The notes under the pieces: model-generated
Told to the model about the DNA's origin: nothing
Databases searched by the model: none
Seen by the model: the letters and a program-made list of their open reading frames with translations, nothing else
Program-made: the position numbers and the translations under genes
In this document: in pieces, positions 20,633 through 28,935 of the stretch
Numbering within the stretch: the stretch's first letter is position 1
Layout of the letters: the number at the start of each line of letters is the position of its first letter
Source: Dechloromonas sp.
Lineage (GTDB): Bacteria > Pseudomonadota > Gammaproteobacteria > Burkholderiales > Rhodocyclaceae
DNA: 64,000 bases
Direction: 5' to 3'
NCBI GenBank assembly: GCA_016790815.1
Contig: JAEUOG010000012.1
Location: 1-64,000 of the forward strand

Positions 20633-21400
20633 TCAGATCCGTTTCCTCAACCATTCCGGCAGCGTTGCAGAATGCTGCCTACCCTCGCCTTCCAGATCGC
20701 CCCGCTCCCCGACAAACAGGTAATACGGTGCCTGAACGCCCGGCAGGTAGGGCACCGGCGCCCGCAACTCCGCTGAAAACTGCTCGACGAACAAACGTCT
20801 GAGCATCGCCAGATGTTCGCCCGACAAATGCACGCCGTCATGGCCAAACCATTTGCGCCAGAAGGCGTTGCTCCATCGGCCGCCGTCAGCCGGCAGATGA
20901 AAATCGACGACACCGATGCGCCCGCCCGGCGCCAGCATGGCCTCGGCGTTGGCGATCACCCGCGACCAGTCGGGAATCATGGTTAGCGCATACGACATGA
21001 AGACGAAATCCACGGGCTGATCAGGCTGCCAGGTCGTCGCGTCGGCCTCGATGACTCTTACCCGCTCGTGGCAGGTCACCCGTTGCCGCGCCACGTCGAG
21101 CAAGGCCGGGCAGAGATCGACCATGTCGAAACTGGCAAACTGACCAGCCCAGCCGCCGATCCGCAGCAGGCTGCTGCCCGTGCCGCAGCCGAGTTCGACG
21201 ACTCGGGCGCCGGGCTGCAGGCCCAGGCGCTGGATCAGCTCCTGCCGGCCGTGCAGCAGGCGTTCACGAAAGGCATCGTAACGCTCGGCCTGCGGCGCAT
21301 AGAAAGCCTGCAGGCGCTCGGCGTGGCTGCCGGATTTCGGCTGGCCGCAGAGCAGGCGCCACAGAATGCGGGCGTCAGCCGCCAGATCAGCCACCGTCAT
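20633..21400 (-). CDS. btaB: SAM-dependent methyltransferase, BtaB-like (betaine lipid N-methylation)
   Basis: 255 residues from the ATG at 21400, which overlaps the end of btaA by 14 nt. Class I methyltransferase motifs are present: VVELGCGTGSSLLRI (motif I), DLCPALLD, and VDFVFMSYALTMIPDW. Relatives next to BtaA methylate diacylglyceryl-homoserine three times to make the betaine lipid DGTS. The C-terminus (HDGVHLSGEHLAML ... PYLPGVQAPYYLFVGER) fits that subgroup. Assignment rests on sequence and on the coupled btaA neighbour. Confidence 0.8.
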   Translation of the reverse strand: MTVADLAADARILWRLLCGQPKSGSHAERLQAFYAPQAERYDAFRERLLHGRQELIQRLGLQPGARVVELGCGTGSSLLRIGGWAGQFASFDMVDLCPALLDVARQRVTCHERVRVIEADATTWQPDQPVDFVFMSYALTMIPDWSRVIANAEAMLAPGGRIGVVDFHLPADGGRWSNAFWRKWFGHDGVHLSGEHLAMLRRLFVEQFSAELRAPVPYLPGVQAPYYLFVGERGDLEGEGRQHSATLPEWLRKRI

Positions 21401-22628
21401 GTTCCGCCAGCTGGGCAACAACAAACCCGGCGTAGGTGTGCACACGGTCTTCGCCTTGTAGGCGGGCGGCGAGGTCGTTCTCGAAATCGAGCAATTCGTT
21501 GAGCAGCTTGCGCTCCGGCCCGGCACGCACCCAGTCGAGGAATGGCGGGTTGGCGTGGGCGCTGCGCAACAGCAGGCGGGCATCCGGCGCCGCCCGCTCG
21601 AAGATGGCGCTCCATTCCTCGATCAGCGCCGCCGGGTAGTAGCAGCTCATCCAGTCCATGTGGTCGAGCAGCACGAAGCGCGTGATCGGCTCGTCGCCAG
21701 CCTGAAGGAATTCGGTGACGGTACAGGTGTGCGGCTCGATGCAATCGACCAGGCCACCCTTCAGCGCGTTGAAGTTTTCTTCTTTCAAATACGACGGGCA
21801 GCAGTCGCGGGTGTAGCTGCCGGTCAGGTAAACGCGCCAGAAGTAGTTCTCGCTAACTGGCAGGTTGCGGAAAACATACTCGATCGCGTCACGGATGAAG
21901 CCCGAAACACCGCCCGGGTGCTGGCCCTGGACCAACCGGCGCTGCGGATGCGGCACGCCGAGCAGGCTCATGGTCAGTTGGCGGTTGAGCACCCAGTTGA
22001 TGACCGGCGTCCACAATTCGCTGGCGATCTTTTCGTCGTAGATCTGGCGTTGCTCTTCCAGGTTTTTCGAGGCGAACAGTTCCGTAACGCGCTGGGCCAG
22101 CGCCGGCCGCATGCGGAAATAGGTGCGGAAACCACGCGCGACAAAACCTGCCAGGCCATGAAAATAGAAGCTGCCGTGACGGCTGCAGAACCAGTTGTAG
22201 CGGCGATCCCAGTAGGTTTTGGCGAAATCGGACAATTCGGCCCGCAACTGGTGACGGTAGATATTTTTGATATTGGGGTGAAAGCCGCTGCCGAAAATGG
22301 CAAAGAAATCGTCGAAGCCGAGCTTGCGGATGCCCGCCATCTTCAATTCGAGCAGCGCGTTCTGGCGCGGGTTGGCGTCAATCGCATAAACCTTGGCCGG
22401 CCCCTGCAGGGCGTAATCGAGCGCGTTGCAACCAGCGCTGGTGATCACCATCACCGTGTCCTGCGGCCCGAGATGCAGGGCCTGGCGGTCTACGGCCGGA
22501 TCTTCCCAGCAGGTGTTGTAGACCAGCGAGCGCGAATAAAGCGCATCGAAAATCTTCTGGTCGATGCGGTCCTTGAGGGTCAGATTGAGAGCGGGTACCG
22601 CCAGGTTCTGCGGTGCTGGTGCGTTCAT
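21387..22628 (-). CDS. btaA: BtaA-like SAM:diacylglycerol 3-amino-3-carboxypropyltransferase (DUF3419)
   Basis: 413 residues, the length of Rhodobacter-type BtaA. The start at MNAPAPQ is preferred: the frame extends 72 codons upstream but only through a dispersed repeat copy. DUF3419 landmarks: YNTCWEDPAVDRQAL, ITSAGCNALDYAL (SAM site), AIDANPRQNALLELK, and DHMDWMSCYYPAALIEEW. The enzyme moves the 3-amino-3-carboxypropyl group of SAM to diacylglycerol, the first step to phosphorus-free betaine lipids. It is an inner-membrane-associated enzyme, translationally coupled to btaB. In other bacteria these genes are induced by phosphate starvation; a partial Pho-box lies upstream. Confidence 0.85.
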   Translation of the reverse strand: MNAPAPQNLAVPALNLTLKDRIDQKIFDALYSRSLVYNTCWEDPAVDRQALHLGPQDTVMVITSAGCNALDYALQGPAKVYAIDANPRQNALLELKMAGIRKLGFDDFFAIFGSGFHPNIKNIYRHQLRAELSDFAKTYWDRRYNWFCSRHGSFYFHGLAGFVARGFRTYFRMRPALAQRVTELFASKNLEEQRQIYDEKIASELWTPVINWVLNRQLTMSLLGVPHPQRRLVQGQHPGGVSGFIRDAIEYVFRNLPVSENYFWRVYLTGSYTRDCCPSYLKEENFNALKGGLVDCIEPHTCTVTEFLQAGDEPITRFVLLDHMDWMSCYYPAALIEEWSAIFERAAPDARLLLRSAHANPPFLDWVRAGPERKLLNELLDFENDLAARLQGEDRVHTYAGFVVAQLAEHDGG

Positions 22629-22673
22629 GTTGGCGCGGGTCGATTGGGAATTCCCCGAAATTAAGTGCTGCGT

Positions 22674-22691
22674 GTTACGACCCCATGACAG
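22674..22691 (-). promoter_or_regulatory. Possible Pho box upstream of btaA
   Basis: On the minus strand, CTGTCAT-GGGG-TCGTAAC. The first 7-mer is a perfect PhoB half-site; after the expected 4-nt spacer the second half matches at 4 of 7 positions. TTAATT lies 9 nt further downstream, near the expected -10 position. Weak by sequence alone. Confidence 0.3.
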
Positions 22692-22734
22692 ACGGCAGTC
22701 GATCGCACATCTGGTCCGATTTCCGGCCTGCAGC

Positions 22735-22776
22735 CATTTCAATTTTGGCCATTTTTTCCAGTTGACCGTGGAATCC
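22735..22776 (-). repeat. Dispersed CGGTCAACCG repeat, copy e (intergenic)
   Basis: Reverse copy upstream of btaA: CATTTCAATTTTGGCCATTT followed by TTTCCAGTTGACCGTGGAA. Confidence 0.88.
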
Positions 22777-22882
22777 GGGTTCCAGTAAACATTTGATACA
22801 AATCGTCGCAAAAACACCCATCGAAAAAAATCCAATCGGAGCAAAACTGCGGATCTACTGATTTTTGCAAAAGGAGTGACCG

Positions 22883-23194
22883 ATGCAGACTGATCCCCAT
22901 TGGCAAGAACAGACCCTTGCCCGCTTCATTCTGGCCTCCCGCCGGCACCTCGGCCTCATGCAGGCCGCTGCCAGCCCTGATGCGCCCCGCCGCGTCGCCG
23001 GTTCGACCCGCAAATTATTGCGCTCGCTGGTTGTCGCCAGTTCCCTCGGCGCCTTGTTCGGCGCCCCGGCATTCGCTACCGAGGCCAGCCGCGAACGCGC
23101 CAGGCACAGCCCGAATGAACACGATACCCAGGTCAAGGCCGATGACCGCGCAGCCCAAGCGCACCGGCTATCACGGCACGGCCAATATCGCTGA
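22883..23194 (+). CDS. Hypothetical small basic protein upstream of HtrA protease
   Basis: 103 residues with a strong ribosome site (AAAGGAG, 22870-22876). The N-terminal half is soluble and Arg-rich; one hydrophobic segment (about residues 48-66, LVVASSLGALFGAPAFATE) ends in an Ala-x-Ala pattern that could be a late signal-peptide cleavage site; the tail is charged and His/Arg-rich. It is 36 bp upstream of the protease gene and may share its transcript. No family recognised. Confidence 0.6.
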   Translation: MQTDPHWQEQTLARFILASRRHLGLMQAAASPDAPRRVAGSTRKLLRSLVVASSLGALFGAPAFATEASRERARHSPNEHDTQVKADDRAAQAHRLSRHGQYR

Positions 23195-23230
23195 TCAAAG
23201 TTTCCCAAACCCACTCAACAAGAGGCCCCC

Positions 23231-24697
23231 ATGAAACCTAATGCACTGAAGATGACCGTCGCCGCCATTGCCGTCACGGCAGCCCTCGGCGGCGCCTATT
23301 CGCTCGGTCAGAACGCACCGTTCGCCACCGCCAATGCTGCCACCCAGCCAACGGCTGCGGTTGTCGCCCCGGCTGTCAGCATCGCCATCCCCAACGGCCT
23401 GCCCGACATGCGCAGTATTGTCGCCAGCAACGCTCCAGCTGTGGTCAACATCAGCGTCACCGGCACGCGCAAGACGGCGTCCAATACCCCCGATCTGCAG
23501 CATATGGACCCGAACGACCCGTTCTATCAGTTCTTCCGACACTTCCGCGGCCAGATCCCGGAAAGCCGGCAACCGATGCAGGGCCAGGGCTCGGGCTTCA
23601 TCGTCACAGCCGACGGTACGGTGCTGACCAATGCCCACGTCGTCGATGGCGCCGAAGAAGTGACCGTCAAGCTCAACGACAAGCGCGAATTCAAGGCCAA
23701 GGTGCTTGGCCTCGACAAGGCCAGCGACGTCGCCGTGCTGAAGCTCGATGCGAAAAATTTGCCGACAGTCAGGATAGGCGCCTCGGTGCAAACCCAGGTA
23801 GGCGAATGGGTGCTCGCCATCGGCTCGCCCTTCGGTTTTGAAAGCAGCGCCAGCGCCGGCATCGTCTCGGCCAAGTCGCGCAACCTGCCGGATGGCAGCT
23901 ACGTCCCCTTCATCCAGACCGACGTCGCGGTCAATCCCGGCAACTCCGGCGGCCCGTTGTTCAACATGAACGGCGAAGTGATCGGCATCAACTCGCAGAT
24001 CTATTCACGCAGCGGCGGCTATCAGGGTCTCTCCTTCGCCATCCCCATCGAAGTGGCAATGAACGTCGAGAAACAAATCACCACCAATGGCAAGGTCCAG
24101 CGCGGCAAGCTTGGCGTCAGTATCCAGGAAGTCAATCAGTCGCTGGCCGACACCTTCGGCCTGGCCAAGCCGGCCGGCGCGCTTGTCTCCTCCGTCGAAA
24201 AAGGCAGCCCGGCCGCCAAGGGCGGGCTGGAACCGGGCGACGTCATTCTCGGCATCGACGGCAAAACCATCGAAGCCGCCGGGGAACTTCCAGCCGCCGT
24301 TGCCACCAAAATGCCTGGCGAGACAGCCCGCCTGCAAGTCTGGCGCAAGGGCGAAACGCGCAACATCGACGTCAAGGTAGGCAGCTTCGGCGAGGAAAAG
24401 GTGGCAGCCAGCGAAGCCCCATCCGCCGACAAAGGACGCCTCGGCGTCGCCGTCCGCCCGCTGACCCCGGAAGAACAACGCCAGGCCGAAGTCATAGGCG
24501 GCCTGCTCGTCGAACAATCCGGTGGTGCCGCCAGCCGCGCCGGCATCCGCCCGGGGGACATCATCGTTTCGGTGAACGGTCAGCCGATTGGTGAGGTAGA
24601 GCAACTGCGCGGCATCATCGCCAAATCCGGCAAAAAAGCCGCCATCCTGATAGAACGCGGCGAGTCGAGAATATTCATTCCGGTCGACCTCGGTTAA
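23231..24697 (+). CDS. Do-family periplasmic serine endopeptidase (HtrA/DegQ type)
   Basis: 488 residues. An uncleaved or cleavable N-terminal hydrophobic segment (about 8-25) exports it. The trypsin-like domain has the full triad: His136 in TNAHVVDG, Asp166 in KASDVAVL, Ser239 in GNSGGPLF. Two PDZ domains follow (about 275-370 and 400-485), with GLEPGDVILGIDG and GIRPGDIIVSVNGQ. It degrades or chaperones misfolded envelope proteins. The sequence resembles MucD/DegQ-type enzymes more than DegS (two PDZ domains). A strong terminator follows 5 bp after the stop. Confidence 0.95.
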   Translation: MKPNALKMTVAAIAVTAALGGAYSLGQNAPFATANAATQPTAAVVAPAVSIAIPNGLPDMRSIVASNAPAVVNISVTGTRKTASNTPDLQHMDPNDPFYQFFRHFRGQIPESRQPMQGQGSGFIVTADGTVLTNAHVVDGAEEVTVKLNDKREFKAKVLGLDKASDVAVLKLDAKNLPTVRIGASVQTQVGEWVLAIGSPFGFESSASAGIVSAKSRNLPDGSYVPFIQTDVAVNPGNSGGPLFNMNGEVIGINSQIYSRSGGYQGLSFAIPIEVAMNVEKQITTNGKVQRGKLGVSIQEVNQSLADTFGLAKPAGALVSSVEKGSPAAKGGLEPGDVILGIDGKTIEAAGELPAAVATKMPGETARLQVWRKGETRNIDVKVGSFGEEKVAASEAPSADKGRLGVAVRPLTPEEQRQAEVIGGLLVEQSGGAASRAGIRPGDIIVSVNGQPIGEVEQLRGIIAKSGKKAAILIERGESRIFIPVDLG

Positions 24698-24702
24698 ACG
24701 CG

Positions 24703-24732
24703 AAAAAAGCCGTTCGAAAGAACGGCTTTTTT
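24703..24732 (+). terminator. Rho-independent terminator after the HtrA protease gene
   Basis: AAAAAAGCCGTTC, a GAAA loop, GAACGGCTTTTTT. A GC-rich stem with U-tract; the A-run also permits minus-strand use. Confidence 0.9.
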
Positions 24733-24865
24733 GTGGCTCAAGTGTTGAGGGCCTGCAGCCAAAAAACGGGTAACCCCTTGATCACCGCTGATGTTTTGTA
24801 AAAGACCCGTAATAAATATCAGGTAAAGTCCGTGCCGCTGGAGACAAAGACAATACGGACATCAA

Positions 24866-25048
24866 ATGACAAACAAAATCGAAGAACTGCGCCAAAAGGC
24901 GATTCAGATGTGCGCCGAGCACGGTGTTACGGTGCGCTCCTACGGGCAAGCCTGGTGGTTGGTTGGCAACGGAATAAACCGCGTCGTAGCCGAACTGGCG
25001 GGACTCTGCCGCACCGACATCACCCCGCTGACCATCGCCGAGCGCTAG
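24866..25048 (+). CDS. Hypothetical small protein (60 aa)
   Basis: A compact frame beginning MTNKIEELRQKAIQMCAEHG and containing SYGQAWWLVGNGINRVVAEL. The alternating helix-then-strand pattern looks like a folded mini-domain rather than random sequence. The ribosome site is weak. It has an isolated position after the protease terminator. Its stop overlaps the end of the opposite-strand frame at 25045-25308. Confidence 0.55.
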   Translation: MTNKIEELRQKAIQMCAEHGVTVRSYGQAWWLVGNGINRVVAELAGLCRTDITPLTIAER

Positions 25049-25308
25049 GCGTGTCGCAAAATCAGCCCCAACAAACCCCAGTCACGCCGACAGGTTCGGT
25101 ACCCAGCCAGAATTGGCAAGCCATGCGCCTCGCCCAGGCGCAGCAACAAGGCGGCGATCTTTAGTCGGGGTTTTCGTGCTGCAGCCAGGATGTCTTCGGG
25201 GACCTGGTATACCTCTCCACAGAGCAGCCAGCAGTTCAGCGTAAAACCCATGGGCATTTCTAATCGCAGAACGCCAGCGAGTGGCTCTGTTGTGCCCTGA
25301 AGAGTCAT
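25045..25308 (-). CDS. Hypothetical protein (87 aa)
   Basis: Minus-strand frame with a fair ribosome site (GAGGTG, 5 nt before the ATG). Its sequence (GFTLNCWLLCGEVYQVPEDI, then LKIAALLLRLGEAHGLPILAGY) is plausible as a small folded protein. It converges on the 60-aa gene with a 4-nt overlap of the ends. No family recognised. Confidence 0.4.
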   Translation of the reverse strand: MTLQGTTEPLAGVLRLEMPMGFTLNCWLLCGEVYQVPEDILAAARKPRLKIAALLLRLGEAHGLPILAGYRTCRRDWGLLGLILRHA

Positions 25309-25593
25309 TCAACACCTCGGAGATTCAGCGGCAGGTAACTGAGCGGAGCAGTCGTACAGACTGAAAGCTGACTGGGTACTTCTCGGCCCGAGCTGCCGTA
25401 CACCCTGCGCCGGATGAACAGCAGGTGTTCCGCGGTCAACAGACGTTCGGGCTGGCGCGGTTGCGAAGGTCAGCTTTCCTGGCTGGCGAACGCGAACTCC
25501 CGACCCACTGCTGCCCTTCAGGAGTCGAGGCTCCGGCGACCGCTACGCACTCATAGCTGACAATGAAATCAATACTGATGGGGTGAAACCTAC
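25309..25593. other. Region without a convincing gene
   Basis: 285 bp between two minus-strand genes. Overlapping frames exist but none has a ribosome site or protein-like composition. CGCGGTCAAC at 25430-25440 could be a decayed copy of the dispersed repeat, but the flanks do not match. Confidence 0.4.
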
Positions 25594-25923
25594 TCATCGG
25601 ACGATGATCGCTGGCGGTTGAATGATGATCCCCGGCGGTTGAATCACTGCACTGGGCTCTTGATAACCGGGCGGCGGATAGTTGCCATAACCCCTCGGCC
25701 CTTCGCATTTCCGCTCTTCCTTGTACTTCCCGTTCTTTTCCCACTTGCGTTCAACTTTGCAGTTGCCGTCCCAATACTCCTCCTTATGTTCACCGCCCTT
25801 GTATCCACGGCGATCACCTTTGTAGTAACCCTTTCCACTTTCATCCTTATACGGATCGGCCACTGTGGGCAGTGCAAGACAAGCTGCAATGGTGACTAAC
25901 GCAAGGTGCTTGAAAGAGATCAT
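25594..25923 (-). CDS. Small secreted Gly/Lys/Tyr-rich protein
   Basis: 109 residues. The signal peptide (MISFKHLALVTIAACLALPT, cleavage near VADP) leads into a highly charged, low-complexity region rich in Gly, Lys, Tyr and Glu, with two Cys (GNCKVERKWEKN, ERKCEGPRG). A Pro/Ile repeat tail follows (QPPGIIIQPPAIIV). The two Cys flanking a WEKNGKYKEER core suggest one disulfide in the periplasm. Function unknown. AAGG lies 8 nt before the start. Confidence 0.65.
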   Translation of the reverse strand: MISFKHLALVTIAACLALPTVADPYKDESGKGYYKGDRRGYKGGEHKEEYWDGNCKVERKWEKNGKYKEERKCEGPRGYGNYPPPGYQEPSAVIQPPGIIIQPPAIIVR

Positions 25924-26133
25924 GGTAATACCCTTAGATTGGCAACGGATAGCTGATTATCTTATCTTTTGGAGTCCCCTTCTGTCACCCGGTGACAGGC
26001 TGGTTCTGGCCGACGTGCTGAAGTAGGCTGTCCGGCAGGTTTTAGATTGGACCGCCCCTCCAGGCGTCCGTTCTGTAGTTGAGCTGACAGGCAGCACTTG
26101 GCCGGTTGCAGAAGCTCCCCAGCCAGGAAAGAC

Positions 26134-26157
26134 AAAGCCCCTTTCGGGGCTCTTTGT
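26134..26157 (-). terminator. Terminator-like hairpin after the SEC-C protein gene
   Basis: On the minus strand ACAAAGAGCCCC, a GAAA loop and GGGGCTTTGT form a stable hairpin 41 bp after the stop at 26198, followed by CTTT. Confidence 0.7.
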
Positions 26158-26197
26158 TGCAACGATCATGCCGCGTATAAAGCCGGCAAGGCGCTAA

Positions 26198-26893
26198 TCA
26201 ATTTAGCTTTTCCGGGCTACCGCAGCACTGCTTGAATTTCTTGCCGCTGCCGCAGGGGCATGGGTCGTTGCGGCCGGCTTTGTCGGTTTCGCGCTGGACG
26301 GTGCCGCCGGTGCGCTTGTTGCGCCAGAAGTTGTAGAGGGTCTGGACGATGACCGGCAGGTTTTCCTGGATGTCGGCGACCAGACGGGCTTCTTCGGCGG
26401 GCGGGAACCAGCGTTCGCCGCTCTTTTCGGCGTCTTCCTTGAGCATGCCGTTGAGCACGAACATGGGCTCGAGCAGTTCGGAGAGGTCGTCGGCGTGTTT
26501 GCCGGCCATTTCGTACCAGTCGCCGGCCAGACCGGCACCGAAAACGTAGGAGTCGGCCCAGGCTTCGTAGTCGTATTCGGTGCAGCTTTCGTCGAGCGGG
26601 TAAAGCACTGGAGCAATCGTTTCGTCGGCCAGTAGCGCGGCGGCGAGGTCGTTGTTGAGGCGCATGAGCAGTTCGAGCGCGGCTTCAACGTCCGGGTTGC
26701 CGCCGGCTTCGAGGCCCTTGCCGAGCGCTTCGGTCAGCCAGATGGCGGGAGGCACCGGCTCGGGGGCGCTGACAACGGCGCACAACATGGCCTGGATTTC
26801 GTCGAGGCGCATGGCCTCGCCCTGGAAAACGTCGGATTCGAGCAGTTCTTCAAGCCGGTCAAGATCGGCATCGGTCAGGGGTGTTGGGTTCAT
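26198..26893 (-). CDS. YecA/UPF0149 family protein with C-terminal SEC-C zinc motif
   Basis: 231 residues from the ATG at 26893 (GAGGA 8 nt upstream). The N-terminal helical UPF0149 domain contains [11 protein letters not shown] and [21 protein letters not shown]. The C-terminus has the metal-binding SEC-C motif [18 protein letters not shown], shared with the SecA tail. SEC-C tails bind zinc and can contact ribosomes or SecB. The protein is cytoplasmic; its exact task is not established. A terminator follows. Confidence 0.88.
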   Translation of the reverse strand: MNPTPLTDADLDRLEELLESDVFQGEAMRLDEIQAMLCAVVSAPEPVPPAIWLTEALGKGLEAGGNPDVEAALELLMRLNNDLAAALLADETIAPVLYPLDESCTEYDYEAWADSYVFGAGLAGDWYEMAGKHADDLSELLEPMFVLNGMLKEDAEKSGERWFPPAEEARLVADIQENLPVIVQTLYNFWRNKRTGGTVQRETDKAGRNDPCPCGSGKKFKQCCGSPEKLN

Positions 26894-27125
26894 CGCATCA
26901 GTCCTCGGCAATTGTAAGATGATAGCCGAGTTAGACCCGGGCTGCAGCTTGGGCAGGTGCAAGTGCATGGCAACTGGCAGCCTGCTGAAGGCTTGGTCAC
27001 GCCTCTTTCATGCACCCGAAGGGGATGCACTCCCCGGAAAACGATGGATGGGTTTGGCGCGGAGCAGGCTGATTGAAGCCATCTCCACAACGGGAGCAGT
27101 TCGCGGGATTGAACGCCCCCTCCTC

Positions 27126-27168
27126 CTTCCACGGTCAACCGGAAAATTCGGCCAAAAATGAAATCTGC
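27126..27168 (+). repeat. Dispersed CGGTCAACCG repeat, copy f (intergenic)
   Basis: Forward copy ending 4 bp before the radical SAM stop: CTTCCACGGTCAACCGGAAA ... TTCGGCCAAAAATGAAATC. A good type copy for the family. Confidence 0.9.
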
Positions 27169-27171
27169 GTT

Positions 27172-28062
27172 TTACAGACCGCGTGCCCAGGCCGGGCGTA
27201 ACCGCGCGGCTTCGGGTGTGGCAATCGCCAGACGGACCTGTTGCAACAGGCGTTCCTTGTCTGCCCCCAGCGTCCCCTTGAGTACAAGCCAGTTTGAGGC
27301 GTGATCGCTGCGAAATACGGTGCGCTTCAATTCGAGCAGCGATAGAAAGTGCTCCATCTCGACAAACAGTTCGTGCTGATCAAGCGGTTCCCAGCCGGGA
27401 AACCCGGCACGGAAGCGCTCCTCACCCTGCGGAAAACTGACGACCAGTGTCGCCAGATATTCCGGCTGCGTCGCATTGGCCAACCGCGCAGAGTTTTCGG
27501 CGTGCTGCATCGACAACGCCTTGCCGCCAAGGCCATTCAAGATCATGACCGAACGCGTGATGCCGGCCGCGCCCAGCTTGTCGAGCGCCTCGCGCGTGGT
27601 TTCGAAGGTTTCACCCTTGTCGACCGCAGCAAGCACCTGGTCGTCGCCCGATTCGGCGCCGACATAAACCATCTTGAGCCCAGCCGCTGCCAGTTCGTCG
27701 ATTTCCGACTGGCTCTTTTTACGCAGGTTACGTGGCAGGCAGTACGACGAGATGCGCCGCACAGCGGGCATGTGGGTGCGAATCGCTTCGAGAATGGTGA
27801 TCAGGCGGCGCGTCGGCAGCACCAGCGCATCGCCATCGGCCAGAAAAACGCGGCGAATATCGCTGCCGTAACGCTGCCCGGTCAGGCGAATGCTCTCCAG
27901 GACTTCGTCTTCGCTGCGCGCCAGAAATTTCTTTTGCGGCGCTGTGTACATCTCGCAGAAGGTACATTTGTTCCACGAACAGCCATCCGTTACCGGAAGA
28001 ATCAGCGATTCCGCCTCGCTTGGCGGGCGAAAGACGGGTTCGACGTAGCGGATGGGAATCAT
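27172..28062 (-). CDS. Radical SAM protein with CX4CX2C cluster motif
   Basis: 296 residues. The iron-sulfur ligands are Cys28, Cys33 and Cys36 in DGCSWNKCTFCEMY, a CX4CX2C spacing instead of the usual CX3CX2C. A typical radical SAM barrel follows, with VFLADGDALVLPTRR (GGE-like strand) and MVYVGAESGDDQVL. Family members of this SWNKCTFC type are uncharacterised. It overlaps the upstream thioesterase gene by one base (TGATG), so the two are translationally coupled on the minus strand. Confidence 0.85.
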   Translation of the reverse strand: MIPIRYVEPVFRPPSEAESLILPVTDGCSWNKCTFCEMYTAPQKKFLARSEDEVLESIRLTGQRYGSDIRRVFLADGDALVLPTRRLITILEAIRTHMPAVRRISSYCLPRNLRKKSQSEIDELAAAGLKMVYVGAESGDDQVLAAVDKGETFETTREALDKLGAAGITRSVMILNGLGGKALSMQHAENSARLANATQPEYLATLVVSFPQGEERFRAGFPGWEPLDQHELFVEMEHFLSLLELKRTVFRSDHASNWLVLKGTLGADKERLLQQVRLAIATPEAARLRPAWARGL

Positions 28063-28487
28063 CAGCCGCCGACCTTGGCGATGAAGGCCGGCGGGACCGA
28101 GGTGGCCTGACGAGCGGCGTAGTCGAAGAACATGATGCCGTGCTTGCCACGCGCCACTTCGCGGCCGCTGGCTTTGTCGCTCAGGCGCCAGACGAAATCG
28201 CAGCCATATTTGTTGAAATCATTGGCGCCCATCTCGGCAACCAGCGTTTCGCCGTGGAAGGCTTCGGCGCGATATTGCGCGGCGACATCAGCGACGATAA
28301 TGCCAACGCCTTCAACATCCATCTCCGAGTAGCCCAAGGACTTCAAGAAACGTACGCGCGCTTCGGAAACAAGCGAGATCAACTGGGCGTTATCGAGATG
28401 ATGCCCGTAGTTGATGTGGCCAATATAGATGGGAATCTCGGTCGAAAAATGGAAGGACTCGGGCAACTCGATCTTGATGCGCGGCAT
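28062..28487 (-). CDS. 4HBT-family acyl-CoA thioesterase-like protein
   Basis: 141 residues of a single hot-dog domain. The conserved helix start is YIGHINYGHHLDNAQLISLVSEAR, equivalent to the GHVNN segment of YbgC-type thioesterases; the closing strands are GKHGIMFFDYA. The Asp that normally precedes GHVN and acts in catalysis is not at its usual place here (TEIPIYIGHIN), so it may use another residue or bind rather than cleave. First gene of a two-gene minus-strand unit with the radical SAM gene. Confidence 0.82.
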   Translation of the reverse strand: MPRIKIELPESFHFSTEIPIYIGHINYGHHLDNAQLISLVSEARVRFLKSLGYSEMDVEGVGIIVADVAAQYRAEAFHGETLVAEMGANDFNKYGCDFVWRLSDKASGREVARGKHGIMFFDYAARQATSVPPAFIAKVGG

Positions 28488-28564
28488 GGTGTGTGGGCGG
28501 TTTGGGCGAAAGCCACATTTTAGGGGCTGCGGCGTAAAATCGGGAAAAACGACCGGAGCCTCCT

Positions 28565-28927
28565 ATGAAAACCATCAACCACAACCGCCTCGACCAGGTT
28601 GTCCTCGACGCCCGCAAGGCAGCCGATACCCGCGCCGAGGGCTACCGCGAACGCGCGCTCAAAATCTATCCGTGGATCTGCGGCCGTTGCGCCCGCGAAT
28701 TCACCGTCACCAACCTGCGCGAACTGACGGTGCACCATCGTGACCACAATCACGACAACAACCCGAACGACGGCAGCAACTGGGAACTGCTCTGCATCTA
28801 CTGCCACGACAACGAACACCAGAAACAAATCGAGGCTGACCGTGGCTACACGGACAGCAGCAAGCGCGGAGGCAGCGCCACGCACAACCCCTTCGCCGCT
28901 TTGCAATCGCTGCTCAAGAAGGATTGA
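28565..28927 (+). CDS. yajD: YajD-type HNH nuclease family protein
   Basis: 120 residues. The HNH fold is visible as CGRCAREF (first zinc Cys pair), LTVHHRDHNHDNNPNDGSNW (catalytic HH...N) and LLCIYCHDNEH (second Cys pair and final His). YajD proteins are widespread small HNH proteins whose DNA target is not settled. It is followed 8 bp later by yjbQ, giving a likely two-gene transcript. Divergent from the thioesterase gene. Confidence 0.92.
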   Translation: MKTINHNRLDQVVLDARKAADTRAEGYRERALKIYPWICGRCAREFTVTNLRELTVHHRDHNHDNNPNDGSNWELLCIYCHDNEHQKQIEADRGYTDSSKRGGSATHNPFAALQSLLKKD

Positions 28928-28935
28928 CCAACTAC

